Assembly: GCF_003729955.1 (NCBI RefSeq)
Contig: NZ_RJTX01000004.1
Location: 558,001 to 622,000 of the forward strand
Origin: Chryseobacterium daecheongense
GTDB lineage: Bacteria > Bacteroidota > Bacteroidia > Flavobacteriales > Weeksellaceae
DNA length: 64,000 bases
Reading direction: 5' to 3'
The translations under genes and the position numbers were made by a program. Numbering within the stretch: position 1 is the first letter of the stretch; each line of letters starts with the position of its first letter. Below the pieces are notes generated by a model. The model was given only the letters and a program-made list of their open reading frames with translations. It had not been told where the DNA came from and did no database searches. Shown here in pieces: positions 53,433-61,202 of this stretch.

Positions 53433-54329
53433 ATGAAAAAAGAAGATATCCTGCATTTAGAGAAATTGATGAATTTCTTAAGCCTCCATTTTTTAAAAAA
53501 GAATCATTGGGAAGACGTTACAAAAACAGAGTGGTCTTACATTGTAGCAGAGCTCAATGATCTCATCCTTCAGGATCAGATGGATAAGGGTATAAAAAAA
53601 GAAGCCGATCTCATAGGCAGCAACTATCTCTATGAACATTTGATAATCAATAAACTAAAGAAATATTACCTTAACGAAAATGCGGTTTTGAGCAAGCCCA
53701 ACCTTGCCAAATTAAGTCTGATCGTCAAAGTGTTAGGATATACGAATTATATTGATTTCATTAACTCACACACTGGAGCATTCAACTTTAACGATTTGCG
53801 GATTGATTTGGATAATGCCAAGCAGAATACAGCCCTTTTAGACAGGTTGGTCGGTTGCTGGTATTCTTACAACAGGAATTTGCCGGATAATCCTCTAGAA
53901 GCCAAGGATGACCGGATATGGCGTTCTGCCATGGAAATCTATAAGTCTGAAACTTCAGGGGAATATTATATAGAAAGAAGCGGTGGAGACCATCACAAGT
54001 ATTTTGGAAAAGTAACAGCCTATTCAGATTATGTGTTCATTATTATGAACAGCAATACATTTATCCGCCAAAGACATTTTATTTCAAGGATAAAAGATAT
54101 CAAAGAAAAACTTAAGAACCCAGAATACAAGCTCCATGAATTGCATTTTATAAGTACATGTATCAGTTTTAATCAAGAGCCGATCGCTCTGTTCGAAATT
54201 TTTCAAAAAGCGGACAGAAAAAACTTTGTCCCCGATTCCATCAGCTTCCCAATTGACAGTGATGAAATTCCGGCATCTATTGTAAAACAGCTTGAAGATA
54301 CCGAAGCTAACAGGATTGATTATAAGTAG
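53433..54329 (+). CDS. Unknown protein of 298 residues
   Basis: No family recognised. The first 90 residues are helical and charged (LHFLKKNHWEDVTKTEWSYIVAEL). The middle has a predicted beta-rich part beginning LLDRLVGCWYSYNRN (about residue 137) with EYYIERSGGDHHKYFGKV, and the C-terminus is mixed. No signal peptide and no membrane helix, so probably cytoplasmic. It stands alone, divergent from the Gly/Cys-rich gene and convergent with the LytTR regulator gene. A helical N-terminus resembling a DNA-binding or adaptor module is possible but unproven. Confidence 0.65.
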   Translation: MKKEDILHLEKLMNFLSLHFLKKNHWEDVTKTEWSYIVAELNDLILQDQMDKGIKKEADLIGSNYLYEHLIINKLKKYYLNENAVLSKPNLAKLSLIVKVLGYTNYIDFINSHTGAFNFNDLRIDLDNAKQNTALLDRLVGCWYSYNRNLPDNPLEAKDDRIWRSAMEIYKSETSGEYYIERSGGDHHKYFGKVTAYSDYVFIIMNSNTFIRQRHFISRIKDIKEKLKNPEYKLHELHFISTCISFNQEPIALFEIFQKADRKNFVPDSISFPIDSDEIPASIVKQLEDTEANRIDYK

Positions 54330-54365
54330 TTACGTGGTTCGTTATCCCGAATCCAGCAACCCGGA

Positions 54366-55109
54366 TTAACTTATCAACCATTCCTTAAAATCTTTCACCC
54401 GGTCTCTGCTTACGGTAATTTCTTCCTGTGGTTGAAATTCAAGATCAACTTTGTAATAGGGTGAAGTATGAATATTTTTAATGTAATCTGCATGGATGAT
54501 GAACTGCCTGTTGACACGGAAAAATTTCTTCTCATCCAGCACATCTTCCAATTCATCCAATGTAAAATCTGAAGGATAACTCCTTTCCTGTGTTTGGAGG
54601 TAAACAATCTTGTTTTCACTGAAAAAACAGCTTACTTCATGAGTCTGAATGATCTTCAGATTATAGCCAATTTTCACCAGGATCCTGGAAAGTGTGGTCT
54701 TGTCTTTTTTAATTAATTCCTTAATTTCCTGTGAGCTGACAGAGTTATCTGAAGGAATAAATGATTTAAACTTCTCAATAGCTCCCGAAAGGTCTTCTTC
54801 CAGAATGGGCTTTAATAAATAATCAATACTGTTTAATTTGAAGGCTTTCAGGGTATATTGATCGAATGCGGTGGTATAAATGATGAATCCTTTAGTAGGG
54901 ACTTTTTCGAAGATATCGAAAGAAAGCCCGTCCCCCAGAACAATATCCGAAAAGATAAGCTGTGGATGCTCATTTTGTGAAAACCACTCTACTCCTTCTT
55001 CCACAGATTCTATTTTAGCAACAATCTGTATTTCAGGGAAATCACTCAGCATTCTTTCCAATTTCCTTGAAGCAGGTTTTTCATCTTCAATAATTACAGT
55101 TTTGATCAT
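54366..55109 (-). CDS. LytTR-type response regulator
   Basis: 247 residues. A receiver domain at about 1-120 has Asp9/Glu8-type acidic pocket residues (IIEDE), the phosphorylation site Asp55 (LIFSDIVLGDG) and the KP pair in YLLKPI (about 98-103). A LytTR DNA-binding domain covers about 140-245 (FTLDELEDVLDEKKFFRVNRQFIIHADYI). The cognate kinase is almost certainly the LytS-type protein at 59037-60353. Last gene of the unit 55757-54366, which begins at a promoter with the TACCATTCGGTAAGA site. Confidence 0.94.
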   Translation of the reverse strand: MIKTVIIEDEKPASRKLERMLSDFPEIQIVAKIESVEEGVEWFSQNEHPQLIFSDIVLGDGLSFDIFEKVPTKGFIIYTTAFDQYTLKAFKLNSIDYLLKPILEEDLSGAIEKFKSFIPSDNSVSSQEIKELIKKDKTTLSRILVKIGYNLKIIQTHEVSCFFSENKIVYLQTQERSYPSDFTLDELEDVLDEKKFFRVNRQFIIHADYIKNIHTSPYYKVDLEFQPQEEITVSRDRVKDFKEWLIS

Positions 55110-55164
55110 TGGTTATAGTTTTTTAATAAAAACGGAATAAAAATAAATAAAAGCCAGCGGATAT

Positions 55165-55440
55165 TTAAAAGTTTATTGGTTTTTTATCCTTTTTAAGTTC
55201 TTGTTCTAACGTTTTTCTTTCCCATTCGGAATTAAAAATGAATAATTTTACTGCTTTTACCGTTAAAATGATCGCCCAAATCATTAAAAAAATGGATCCG
55301 CTGAAGAATGAGATTTCTATTTCTCCATTTTTAAACAATTTATTGCCGAATACAAATACTGTAATGATCCCGAACCATAAAAGGCTTTTATAAAATTTCT
55401 TAAGCTGGTTCACTCTTTCGTATGCCTGATTATATTCCAT
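55165..55440 (-). CDS. 2TM-domain membrane protein (third copy)
   Basis: 91 residues. The frame YNQAYERVNQLKKFY at the start, two helices (about 19-36 and 46-66) and a charged WERKTLEQEL tail follow the 2TM layout, but this copy is more divergent than the other three. It lies between the 2TM gene at 55461 (20-base gap) and the LytTR regulator (55-base gap). Confidence 0.82.
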   Translation of the reverse strand: MEYNQAYERVNQLKKFYKSLLWFGIITVFVFGNKLFKNGEIEISFFSGSIFLMIWAIILTVKAVKLFIFNSEWERKTLEQELKKDKKPINF

Positions 55441-55460
55441 GGTTTTGATATTTTAAGTTA

Positions 55461-55757
55461 TTAAATTGTTTTGTTATTTTCTTTTTCTTTTTCCATCAAT
55501 TCTTTGATTTTTTTCTCTTCCCAGTCTTTTCCGATCCCGAAAACATTAATGGCATGTGCCGTAAGTCCTATACCCCATCCCAACATTGGCCAGTAAAACC
55601 ATAAATGATCAGGAGATGTCAAAAGATTCAGAATGAATAGAAAAGGAATCACCAGACAGTAAGAAGTCAGGTTTCCATAAAATCCTTTTAATTCTTTTAC
55701 TCTTCTTGTTGCTTTTTCGTAAGCTAAGGTTTCTTTGTTGAATGATGTAGTTTCCAT
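55461..55757 (-). CDS. 2TM-domain membrane protein, near copy of the kinase tail
   Basis: 98 residues from the ATG at 55757; the longer frame's first 49 residues span the promoter and are not coding. Its body (YEKATRRVKELKGFYGNLTSYC, helices at about 31-47 and 56-75, then IGKDWEEKKIKELMEK) matches the C-terminal 2TM domain of the histidine kinase at most positions, including LTSP(D/K) and WFY(W/F)PMLGWGIGL. First gene of the LytTR unit, with promoter and operator directly upstream. Confidence 0.9.
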   Translation of the reverse strand: METTSFNKETLAYEKATRRVKELKGFYGNLTSYCLVIPFLFILNLLTSPDHLWFYWPMLGWGIGLTAHAINVFGIGKDWEEKKIKELMEKEKENNKTI

Positions 55758-55797
55758 ATTATCTGTTTTAAAATTAATTTGTTGAGTTTTCTTGAGA

Positions 55798-55829
55798 CAA
55801 ATGTACTCCATGAAAATACCTCCAATCAA
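55798..55829 (-). promoter_or_regulatory. Promoter of the 2TM-2TM-LytTR unit
   Basis: -7 box TACATTTG (55798-55805). TTG occurs at two places in a TTGATTGG word, giving spacings of 17 and 21 bases. The 17-base version matches the kinase-unit promoter exactly. Start near 55792, leader about 35 bases. Confidence 0.8.
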
Positions 55830-55834
55830 TTTTA

Positions 55835-55849
55835 TCTTACCGAATGGTA
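55835..55849 (-). promoter_or_regulatory. Putative LytTR operator TACCATTCGGTAAGA, copy 1
   Basis: The same 15 bases occur at 60406-60420. Here the site ends 9 bases upstream of the nearer TTG of the -33 box, the usual position for an activator. The core TACC-ATTC-GGTA is also an inverted repeat. Binding by the LytTR regulator is inference. Confidence 0.75.
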
Positions 55850-55931
55850 GAAAATGAATCCTGAATAGCAAAATTCCTGATTCAATTGAACCAGGAATTA
55901 CCATGAAAACATAATTTGTATGAACTAATTT

Positions 55932-56435
55932 CTAAAAATATTGCCAAGTAGTACCATTATAGTACACTACTGCTTTGCGGGTTGTATCATATACCAATGC
56001 TCCTCTTGTAGGAAGCTTGATCTGAAGATCCGGATAAGAATATTTGGGAAGAATAAGCGCTTTACTTGGCGACTCCAGGATCAAAGCTCCTGTGGCTGCT
56101 GAAGATGTTGCCCCGATAATCACTCCGCTTCCTGAATCCGTTCCAGTAACGGCAACTGATGTTGTTGAAGCACCATTATTCGTCCATGCCGTTCCGTTAC
56201 ATGTAGCGAGCTGTCCTGTAGAAGCATTGCTGGCAATAGCTCCTTTAGTCGTCGCATCACATGTTGGTAAATTGATCGGGTTAATAACAATTGTTCTGAT
56301 GGTTGTCGTACTGGTTCCAAAATCCAGAATCCCGGAACCGTCAACACTTGTTTTTCCAATAGCAACTTGTGCGTTTATTTGAATAAAAAAGCTGAAAATT
56401 AAAGCTAAATTAAATGTGATAATATATTTTTTCAT
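55932..56435 (-). CDS. Small exported surface-type protein
   Basis: 167 residues with a signal peptide (MKKYIITFNLALIFSFFIQINAQ). Ser/Thr/Ala/Gly rich, with CDATTKGAIASNASTGQLATCNGTAW in the middle. The C-terminal motif PTRGALVYDTTRKAVVYYNGTTWQYF is shared, in form, with the end of the LamG-like neighbour (GMLIFDTSDNTTKVYNGTAW). This motif recurs in Bacteroidota surface proteins. No T9SS sorting domain. Thirteen bases after the neighbour. Confidence 0.75.
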   Translation of the reverse strand: MKKYIITFNLALIFSFFIQINAQVAIGKTSVDGSGILDFGTSTTTIRTIVINPINLPTCDATTKGAIASNASTGQLATCNGTAWTNNGASTTSVAVTGTDSGSGVIIGATSSAATGALILESPSKALILPKYSYPDLQIKLPTRGALVYDTTRKAVVYYNGTTWQYF

Positions 56436-56448
56436 CTGAATAGTTTTT

Positions 56449-58071
56449 TTAATTGCAAAATCTGTTAAAGATAATTCCTAATGCCCTCCATGCAGTTCCG
56501 TTATATACCTTCGTTGTATTATCCGAAGTATCAAAAATCAGCATTCCTTCAATAGGAGAAGTAATCGCCGCTGTAGAGGCTACTCTGGTTAATACTAAAG
56601 ATTTTCCGACAGAATTGATTTGCATATAACCGTTTTTGGAGGTCGGTTTCCATCCGGAAGTCTTGGTAAGATCAATCCCAAAAGGAGTATCGGCAACATC
56701 AGCAATATTTGTATTGTCCCAAAGTCCTATCGTGAAATAATTGGATGTTCCTGCGTTCTGGTTGACCTGTATTGTGGCTGTACCTCCGGAAACTGAAATC
56801 TCTTTAATAGAGACATTGGTTGTAAAAGTTGGATTATCTGCTGCAATTAAATAATACCTTTGATTAGCCGTAGGATTGGTAATAGAATTAAATTGATAAT
56901 ATACACAGCCTATTGCTGAACCTGTTTTCTGAGCTTGCCAGATACGGTTGCTTCTTTGAATATTGGGGATTCCGGAAATTGCAGTAGAATAAGTATTCAA
57001 TGCACCTCCATTATCAGAAATCATCAAATAATTATTGTTGGCTGAAATATCTGTATGATTGGCCGATGTATTGGAAGCTGTAAAATTATTATTTGTAGAA
57101 ATAGTAAGATACGATCCAGAAGTTGTAGTGGTTCCGGAATTATTTGCAGAATTGGAAATTCTCTGATGAAGTCCGGAAGCATCGTCTCTCCCGATCCCAA
57201 AAATATTGTAAATAAAAGCTCCTCCAACGTTTGCGGAAGGATTATCCCAGTATACAGTGGTGCCATCTCCGGCAGTATAATTCTGAGCCGTAGTCTGCGT
57301 AAGAGTAGTTCCATATTTAAGGGCTAAATATGAATTTACCCTGTTTATTTCCACATTCGACAGATTCCTGTTATACCATAGAATTTCCGGAATAGCATAA
57401 TTGGCAAAAAATACAGGCCAATAACCGATACTGAATGCATAATTCCCCTGATCATTAAAGGTATCTGACGCCGTTGAGTTGGTCTCAATCCCATTGATAA
57501 AACTACTCCTGTTGGTACTGCTTACTCTCCTGCCCACTCCGATATTATTTCTAGAAGTTGCAGGGTAAACAATCGCCTGTGTCGCATTCCCAAACTGGAC
57601 ACTGTTTGTACGAAAGCCGGAATTACATCTGTTCGCTCCACATTGTCCGGTAGTCATATTCGACCAGAAATTCGAAAAAAGGTCAAAATTGGCACTGTTG
57701 GAAACTCCAAAATAAGTAACGTTCTTAGTGGCTGCTGTACTTCCTCCATAAAAATTGGTTGTGGAATAAGTGTTGGTTGTAGAATAAGCTATTCCAGTAA
57801 CATTTCCTGCCCCTGCAGTAAACTGTATGGCATCATTGAAGTTAAATCCTGCATTGTTAATTTTAGCAGGCGCTGTTGTTCCACCAACGTTTAGTTGAGA
57901 AATACCCGCAAATAATGGTGTTGTTGATTGGTTTGTCCAGGTAGCGGCCGTCCAGCCTGTTTCGGCTTTCATCCATATAACTAATCCTGAATTGATTCCT
58001 CCGGGAGATTGGGCATACGCAGGCAGAATCGCGCATACCGATAGTAGCGAAATAATTTTGCAAAAATTCAT
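56449..58071 (-). CDS. Exported LamG-like surface protein
   Basis: 540 residues from the ATG at 58071, giving a signal peptide (MNFCKIISLLSVCAILPAYAQ). AQSPGGINSGLVIWMKAETG at the mature N-terminus and NRVNSYLALKYGTTL with FGIGRDDASGLHQ are also found, in the same order, in the T9SS protein at 6536-8503, so the two are distant paralogues. It ends with the YNGTAW motif and has no sorting domain. Together with the 167-residue gene it lies between the two halves of the two-component locus and shares neither promoter site. Confidence 0.82.
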   Translation of the reverse strand: MNFCKIISLLSVCAILPAYAQSPGGINSGLVIWMKAETGWTAATWTNQSTTPLFAGISQLNVGGTTAPAKINNAGFNFNDAIQFTAGAGNVTGIAYSTTNTYSTTNFYGGSTAATKNVTYFGVSNSANFDLFSNFWSNMTTGQCGANRCNSGFRTNSVQFGNATQAIVYPATSRNNIGVGRRVSSTNRSSFINGIETNSTASDTFNDQGNYAFSIGYWPVFFANYAIPEILWYNRNLSNVEINRVNSYLALKYGTTLTQTTAQNYTAGDGTTVYWDNPSANVGGAFIYNIFGIGRDDASGLHQRISNSANNSGTTTTSGSYLTISTNNNFTASNTSANHTDISANNNYLMISDNGGALNTYSTAISGIPNIQRSNRIWQAQKTGSAIGCVYYQFNSITNPTANQRYYLIAADNPTFTTNVSIKEISVSGGTATIQVNQNAGTSNYFTIGLWDNTNIADVADTPFGIDLTKTSGWKPTSKNGYMQINSVGKSLVLTRVASTAAITSPIEGMLIFDTSDNTTKVYNGTAWRALGIIFNRFCN

Positions 58072-58156
58072 CGTTGTTTTGTTTTTTTGCAAAACTACAA
58101 TTTTAAATAATATATTTTTACATTTTTTCTAAAATATTTAATTTTTTAATAAAAAA

Positions 58157-58723
58157 TCAATAAAGAAATGGGAGAATTCTTTTTGTATTTCTCTGATATT
58201 GGATATATTCATCACCGAATTCCTCAATGAGAGCACGCTCTTCCACCTTCATCCTATAATTGAAAGCCAAAAAAGATGGGATCAATGCGAGAACAAGAGA
58301 AAGCCAATTATTAAGGAATAATCCCAAACCAAGAAAGGTAAGCAGTGAAAAAGCATAAGAAGGATGTCTCAAATACTTATAAAAGCCTTCTTTTTTTATT
58401 CTGTGATTTTCTCTTATAGCAACATCAACGGTGAAATATTTTCCTAAAGACCGGATGATAATCAGTCTAAAAACAATTCCTAAAAGAACAAAAGCCTCTC
58501 CTATATAGAAGATCCAGGTTTTATCCGTAATCGGAAGCTCAAAAATATAAGAAACACTAACCGCGCTCGCAACGGACAAAATAATAACGATCCATAAGAT
58601 ATTGAGCGTTGAGTTATCTTTTTTTTTGTCTTTATCTTCCGACCTCAGCTTTCTTTTATAAATGATCTCACTCAGCAACCAGGCGGCCATTGAAATATAA
58701 AATACAATATTCAGCGTTTCCAT
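58157..58723 (-). CDS. Isoprenylcysteine-carboxylmethyltransferase-like membrane protein
   Basis: 188 residues with about five helices. The C-terminal core HRIKKEGFYKYLRHPSYAFSLL (about residues 110-131) and VEERALIEEFGDEYIQYQRNTKRILPF (about 161-187) are the S-adenosylmethionine-binding motifs of ICMT/PEMT-like methyltransferases. Bacteria lack prenylated CaaX proteins, so the substrate may be a lipid. It begins one base after a 2TM gene and belongs to the kinase operon. Confidence 0.88.
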   Translation of the reverse strand: METLNIVFYISMAAWLLSEIIYKRKLRSEDKDKKKDNSTLNILWIVIILSVASAVSVSYIFELPITDKTWIFYIGEAFVLLGIVFRLIIIRSLGKYFTVDVAIRENHRIKKEGFYKYLRHPSYAFSLLTFLGLGLFLNNWLSLVLALIPSFLAFNYRMKVEERALIEEFGDEYIQYQRNTKRILPFLY

Positions 58724-58724
58724 T

Positions 58725-59024
58725 TCATTTGTTTTTATCCATCAATTCTTTGATCTTTTTTTCTTCCCATTTATTTCCCAGGATGAATCCCGGCAAAAAA
58801 ACACTCAATGCATAACCTACCAAGCCTATTCCCCAAAAGAAGGGAAGAACGAAATATTCAACTTTCCAAATGGTTTCCCCGGGCTCCAGCTCTTTATAAT
58901 TCAGAAACAGGATAAATAGATTGACGGCAAAATAAATGAAGGTAAAAACGTAGAAGTTTTTTATTCTTTTTACCCTTCTCGCCGCTTCTTTGTAGCGGAT
59001 ATCATTTTCATTAATATTTTCCAT
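58725..59024 (-). CDS. 2TM-domain membrane protein
   Basis: 99 residues. The 2TM signature is complete: YKEAARRVKRIKNFYVFTFIY, helices at about 27-44 and 58-82, and NKWEEKKIKELMDK at the end. It follows the kinase gene by 12 bases and precedes the ICMT-like gene by one base. Confidence 0.9.
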   Translation of the reverse strand: MENINENDIRYKEAARRVKRIKNFYVFTFIYFAVNLFILFLNYKELEPGETIWKVEYFVLPFFWGIGLVGYALSVFLPGFILGNKWEEKKIKELMDKNK

Positions 59025-59036
59025 GGCTGTAGTATT

Positions 59037-60353
59037 TTATTGTTTGTTTTGTTTTTCTAAAATTTCCCTGATCTTTTTGTCTTCCCAATTTTTTCCTATG
59101 GCAAAAACACTCATTCCGTGAGCAACCAATCCTATTCCCCATCCCAGCATCGGAAAATAAAACCAGATATTTTTAGGAGAAGTCGTGAGGTTGATGATGG
59201 CCAAAAACGGGATGATAATACAATAGGAAATCAGGTTGCTGTAGAAGCTTTTAATTTCTTTTACCCTCTTCTGGGCTTTTTCATAGGCCGCATCATTATC
59301 ATTAGGCTGTGCACTGATAACATTAGGCTTTTCCATCAATATCGGAAGCTTTACTTTAAAATAATCTTCTGACTTTTCAATAAAAACGTTTCGCTTTGTA
59401 AGCAAAGAATACCGTTGCACAATATTAGCCAATCCTATTCCTGCACTTTCTTTCATTTGTTCTCTTACCTGAAGGTTATTTTCAATGCATAATGTATCAT
59501 TTTCAGAGAAAACCTTAATAACCAACGGTTTTGAAGATGTTGCAAAGTTGTGCTTGATACAGTTTTCCAATAACAGCTGAAGGGAAAGTGGAACCACGTA
59601 TCTTCTGTAGTCTTCTTTTTGAACATCAAAGATAAAATCCACGCTGTTTTCAAATCTTGTTTTCAACAGTTCACAATACGTTTTGGCAAATTCCATTTCG
59701 TCCTCTACGGTTACAAGCTCTTTATCTTTTTGTTCAAGTACATATCGATAAATCTTTGACATTGAAGCGGTAAACTTTTGAGCCTGTTTCGGGTTTTCAT
59801 CAATTAATGAGCTTAATACGTTCAATGAATTAAAAAGAAAATGGGGATCCAGCTGGTTTTTCAACGTTTCAAACTGAGCATTCGCAGATTTAGCGATCAG
59901 CTTCTGTTCCACGACTTCTTTTCTGGAAGTTTTCTTCAATTCTTCCATGAATCCTTTCGCATGAAGAAAAGCAGAGATCAATAGGGCAATATTGACCATG
60001 AACCAATTGGTGAAATTGTATTTTCCTGAAAAAAACTGTTCTGTAGTAGCATTTTTCTGGAAGACCACAAAGTTCATATAGTTACAGAAATAGACGATGA
60101 TGAAATTGGCAACAAGAATGCACGCAATACTTACGATTGCTCTTTTTGTAGTTGCTTCAGACCATGGAAATTTTTTATTGAGAAAATCGTTAATAAAACC
60201 ATTTCCTATTCCTATGAGAAAAGAATACATGGATGAAATTAGCAGGGTAAGCATAAAGCTTTTCAGACTGTGTTCATCTGTAAAAAACAGAAAGAAAAAC
60301 AAAGATGTTCCCAGCGATATCCAAAGTAATATGATGAAGTCTTTACGTTTCAT
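59037..60353 (-). CDS. LytS-type histidine kinase fused to a C-terminal 2TM domain
   Basis: 438 residues. About four N-terminal helices (5-25, 32-52, 70-92, 115-133) are followed by the His_kinase domain with phospho-acceptor His171 (QLDPHFLFNSLNVLSSLI), the N-box LLENCIKHN (262-270) and the glycine box SAGIGLANIVQRY (304-316). The last 85 residues (about 354-438) are a complete 2TM domain with two further helices, nearly the same as the free 2TM protein at 55461. Such a fusion puts extra membrane helices behind the ATPase. First gene of its operon, with the operator and promoter upstream. Confidence 0.94.
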   Translation of the reverse strand: MKRKDFIILLWISLGTSLFFFLFFTDEHSLKSFMLTLLISSMYSFLIGIGNGFINDFLNKKFPWSEATTKRAIVSIACILVANFIIVYFCNYMNFVVFQKNATTEQFFSGKYNFTNWFMVNIALLISAFLHAKGFMEELKKTSRKEVVEQKLIAKSANAQFETLKNQLDPHFLFNSLNVLSSLIDENPKQAQKFTASMSKIYRYVLEQKDKELVTVEDEMEFAKTYCELLKTRFENSVDFIFDVQKEDYRRYVVPLSLQLLLENCIKHNFATSSKPLVIKVFSENDTLCIENNLQVREQMKESAGIGLANIVQRYSLLTKRNVFIEKSEDYFKVKLPILMEKPNVISAQPNDNDAAYEKAQKRVKEIKSFYSNLISYCIIIPFLAIINLTTSPKNIWFYFPMLGWGIGLVAHGMSVFAIGKNWEDKKIREILEKQNKQ

Positions 60354-60369
60354 GGGTTATTTTCTGGCT

Positions 60370-60397
60370 CAAATTTAGCTGATCTTAAAGGTACCAA
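60370..60397 (-). promoter_or_regulatory. Promoter of the histidine kinase operon
   Basis: TTG (60395-60397), 17 bases, then TAAATTTG (60370-60377). Both the spacing and the TAnATTTG form repeat those of the LytTR-unit promoter. The leader would be about 10 bases. Confidence 0.8.
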
Positions 60398-60405
60398 AAA
60401 TTATT

Positions 60406-60420
60406 TCTTACCGAATGGTA
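60406..60420 (-). promoter_or_regulatory. Putative LytTR operator TACCATTCGGTAAGA, copy 2
   Basis: Identical 15-mer to 55835-55849, ending 8 bases upstream of the -33 TTG of the kinase promoter. Confidence 0.75.
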
Positions 60421-60442
60421 CATTTTATCAACTGAATTGCAT

Positions 60443-60472
60443 AAAAAAACCTCCCATGATCCGGAAGGTTTA
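60443..60472 (-). terminator. Terminator after the TPR-like gene
   Basis: The stem AACCTTCC/GGGAGGTT (one G-U pair, 7-base loop) is followed on the minus strand by a run of seven T. It ends 18 bases past the stop at 60490 and isolates the kinase operon from upstream transcription. Confidence 0.8.
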
Positions 60473-60489
60473 ATATTTCATTATTGATC

Positions 60490-61134
60490 TTATTTTACCG
60501 GCTGGCTGATAAAATATTCAGCTTCAGATTTCCCCCAATTCGGATCAAGAGCTGTTTTCGGCTTATAAGCATTGAATTTTTCCAAAGCAAGCTTAAACAT
60601 TTCTAATCCTTTTGTTTTGCTTCCACCGTACTGTTCCGGAGTGAAGTACATATCTTCAGCTTTGATCAGCGCAATTCTAGGATTATCCGGGTCTAGTTTT
60701 TCTGCTGCTGTAAGTTCGGTAGATGCTTTTGCACCATCCGTCATATATCTTTGGGCTGGGTTTACCATCATCCTTAACGAATAAGCCATTTTTTTCAACA
60801 AATGGATTTCAGCATTATCTGCAAGGCTCTCTGCAGAAGTCAAGTATTTCATTGCCTGGTCCGCAGTAATATCCAGTTCCTGCATTTTACCCTCTCTCAT
60901 TTGTACTCTTCCTTTCTGGATGAATGAAAAAGCAGCATAATAAAGCGGTTGCCATTTATCTTTTTCTTTTTCTGAAATTCTCTGGAAATCATTAGCCAAT
61001 GTCTGGAATTCTTCCGGCGTTTTGCAGGCTTCCAGCTTGGCAATTTTTTCGGTCATTATTTTTTCGTACGTCGTCTGGGCGAAAGAAGTTAAGCTACACA
61101 AAATCAGAGCAAAACTTAATAGATACTTTTTCAT
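60490..61134 (-). CDS. Exported TPR-like protein
   Basis: 214 residues with a signal peptide (MKKYLLSFALILCSLTSFAQ). The helical repeats (WQPLYYAAFSFIQKG, AMKYLTSAESLADN, ELTAAEKLDPDNPRIALIKAEDMY, GLEMFKLALEKFNAY) are tetratricopeptide-like. It lies 68 bases after the TonB-dependent receptor gene without its own visible promoter, so it probably serves that receptor in the periplasm. Substrate unknown. Confidence 0.8.
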   Translation of the reverse strand: MKKYLLSFALILCSLTSFAQTTYEKIMTEKIAKLEACKTPEEFQTLANDFQRISEKEKDKWQPLYYAAFSFIQKGRVQMREGKMQELDITADQAMKYLTSAESLADNAEIHLLKKMAYSLRMMVNPAQRYMTDGAKASTELTAAEKLDPDNPRIALIKAEDMYFTPEQYGGSKTKGLEMFKLALEKFNAYKPKTALDPNWGKSEAEYFISQPVK

Positions 61135-61202
61135 TATTTTAAATTTTTAATGTTTAATTGTAGTTCTTGTTGGTCGTGAAATTATTAAAATTATTGATTG
61201 GT

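Noticed and set aside
55758..55904. Longer N-terminus for the 2TM protein
   Set aside because: It would run through the promoter boxes, and the 2TM family starts near the ATG at 55757.
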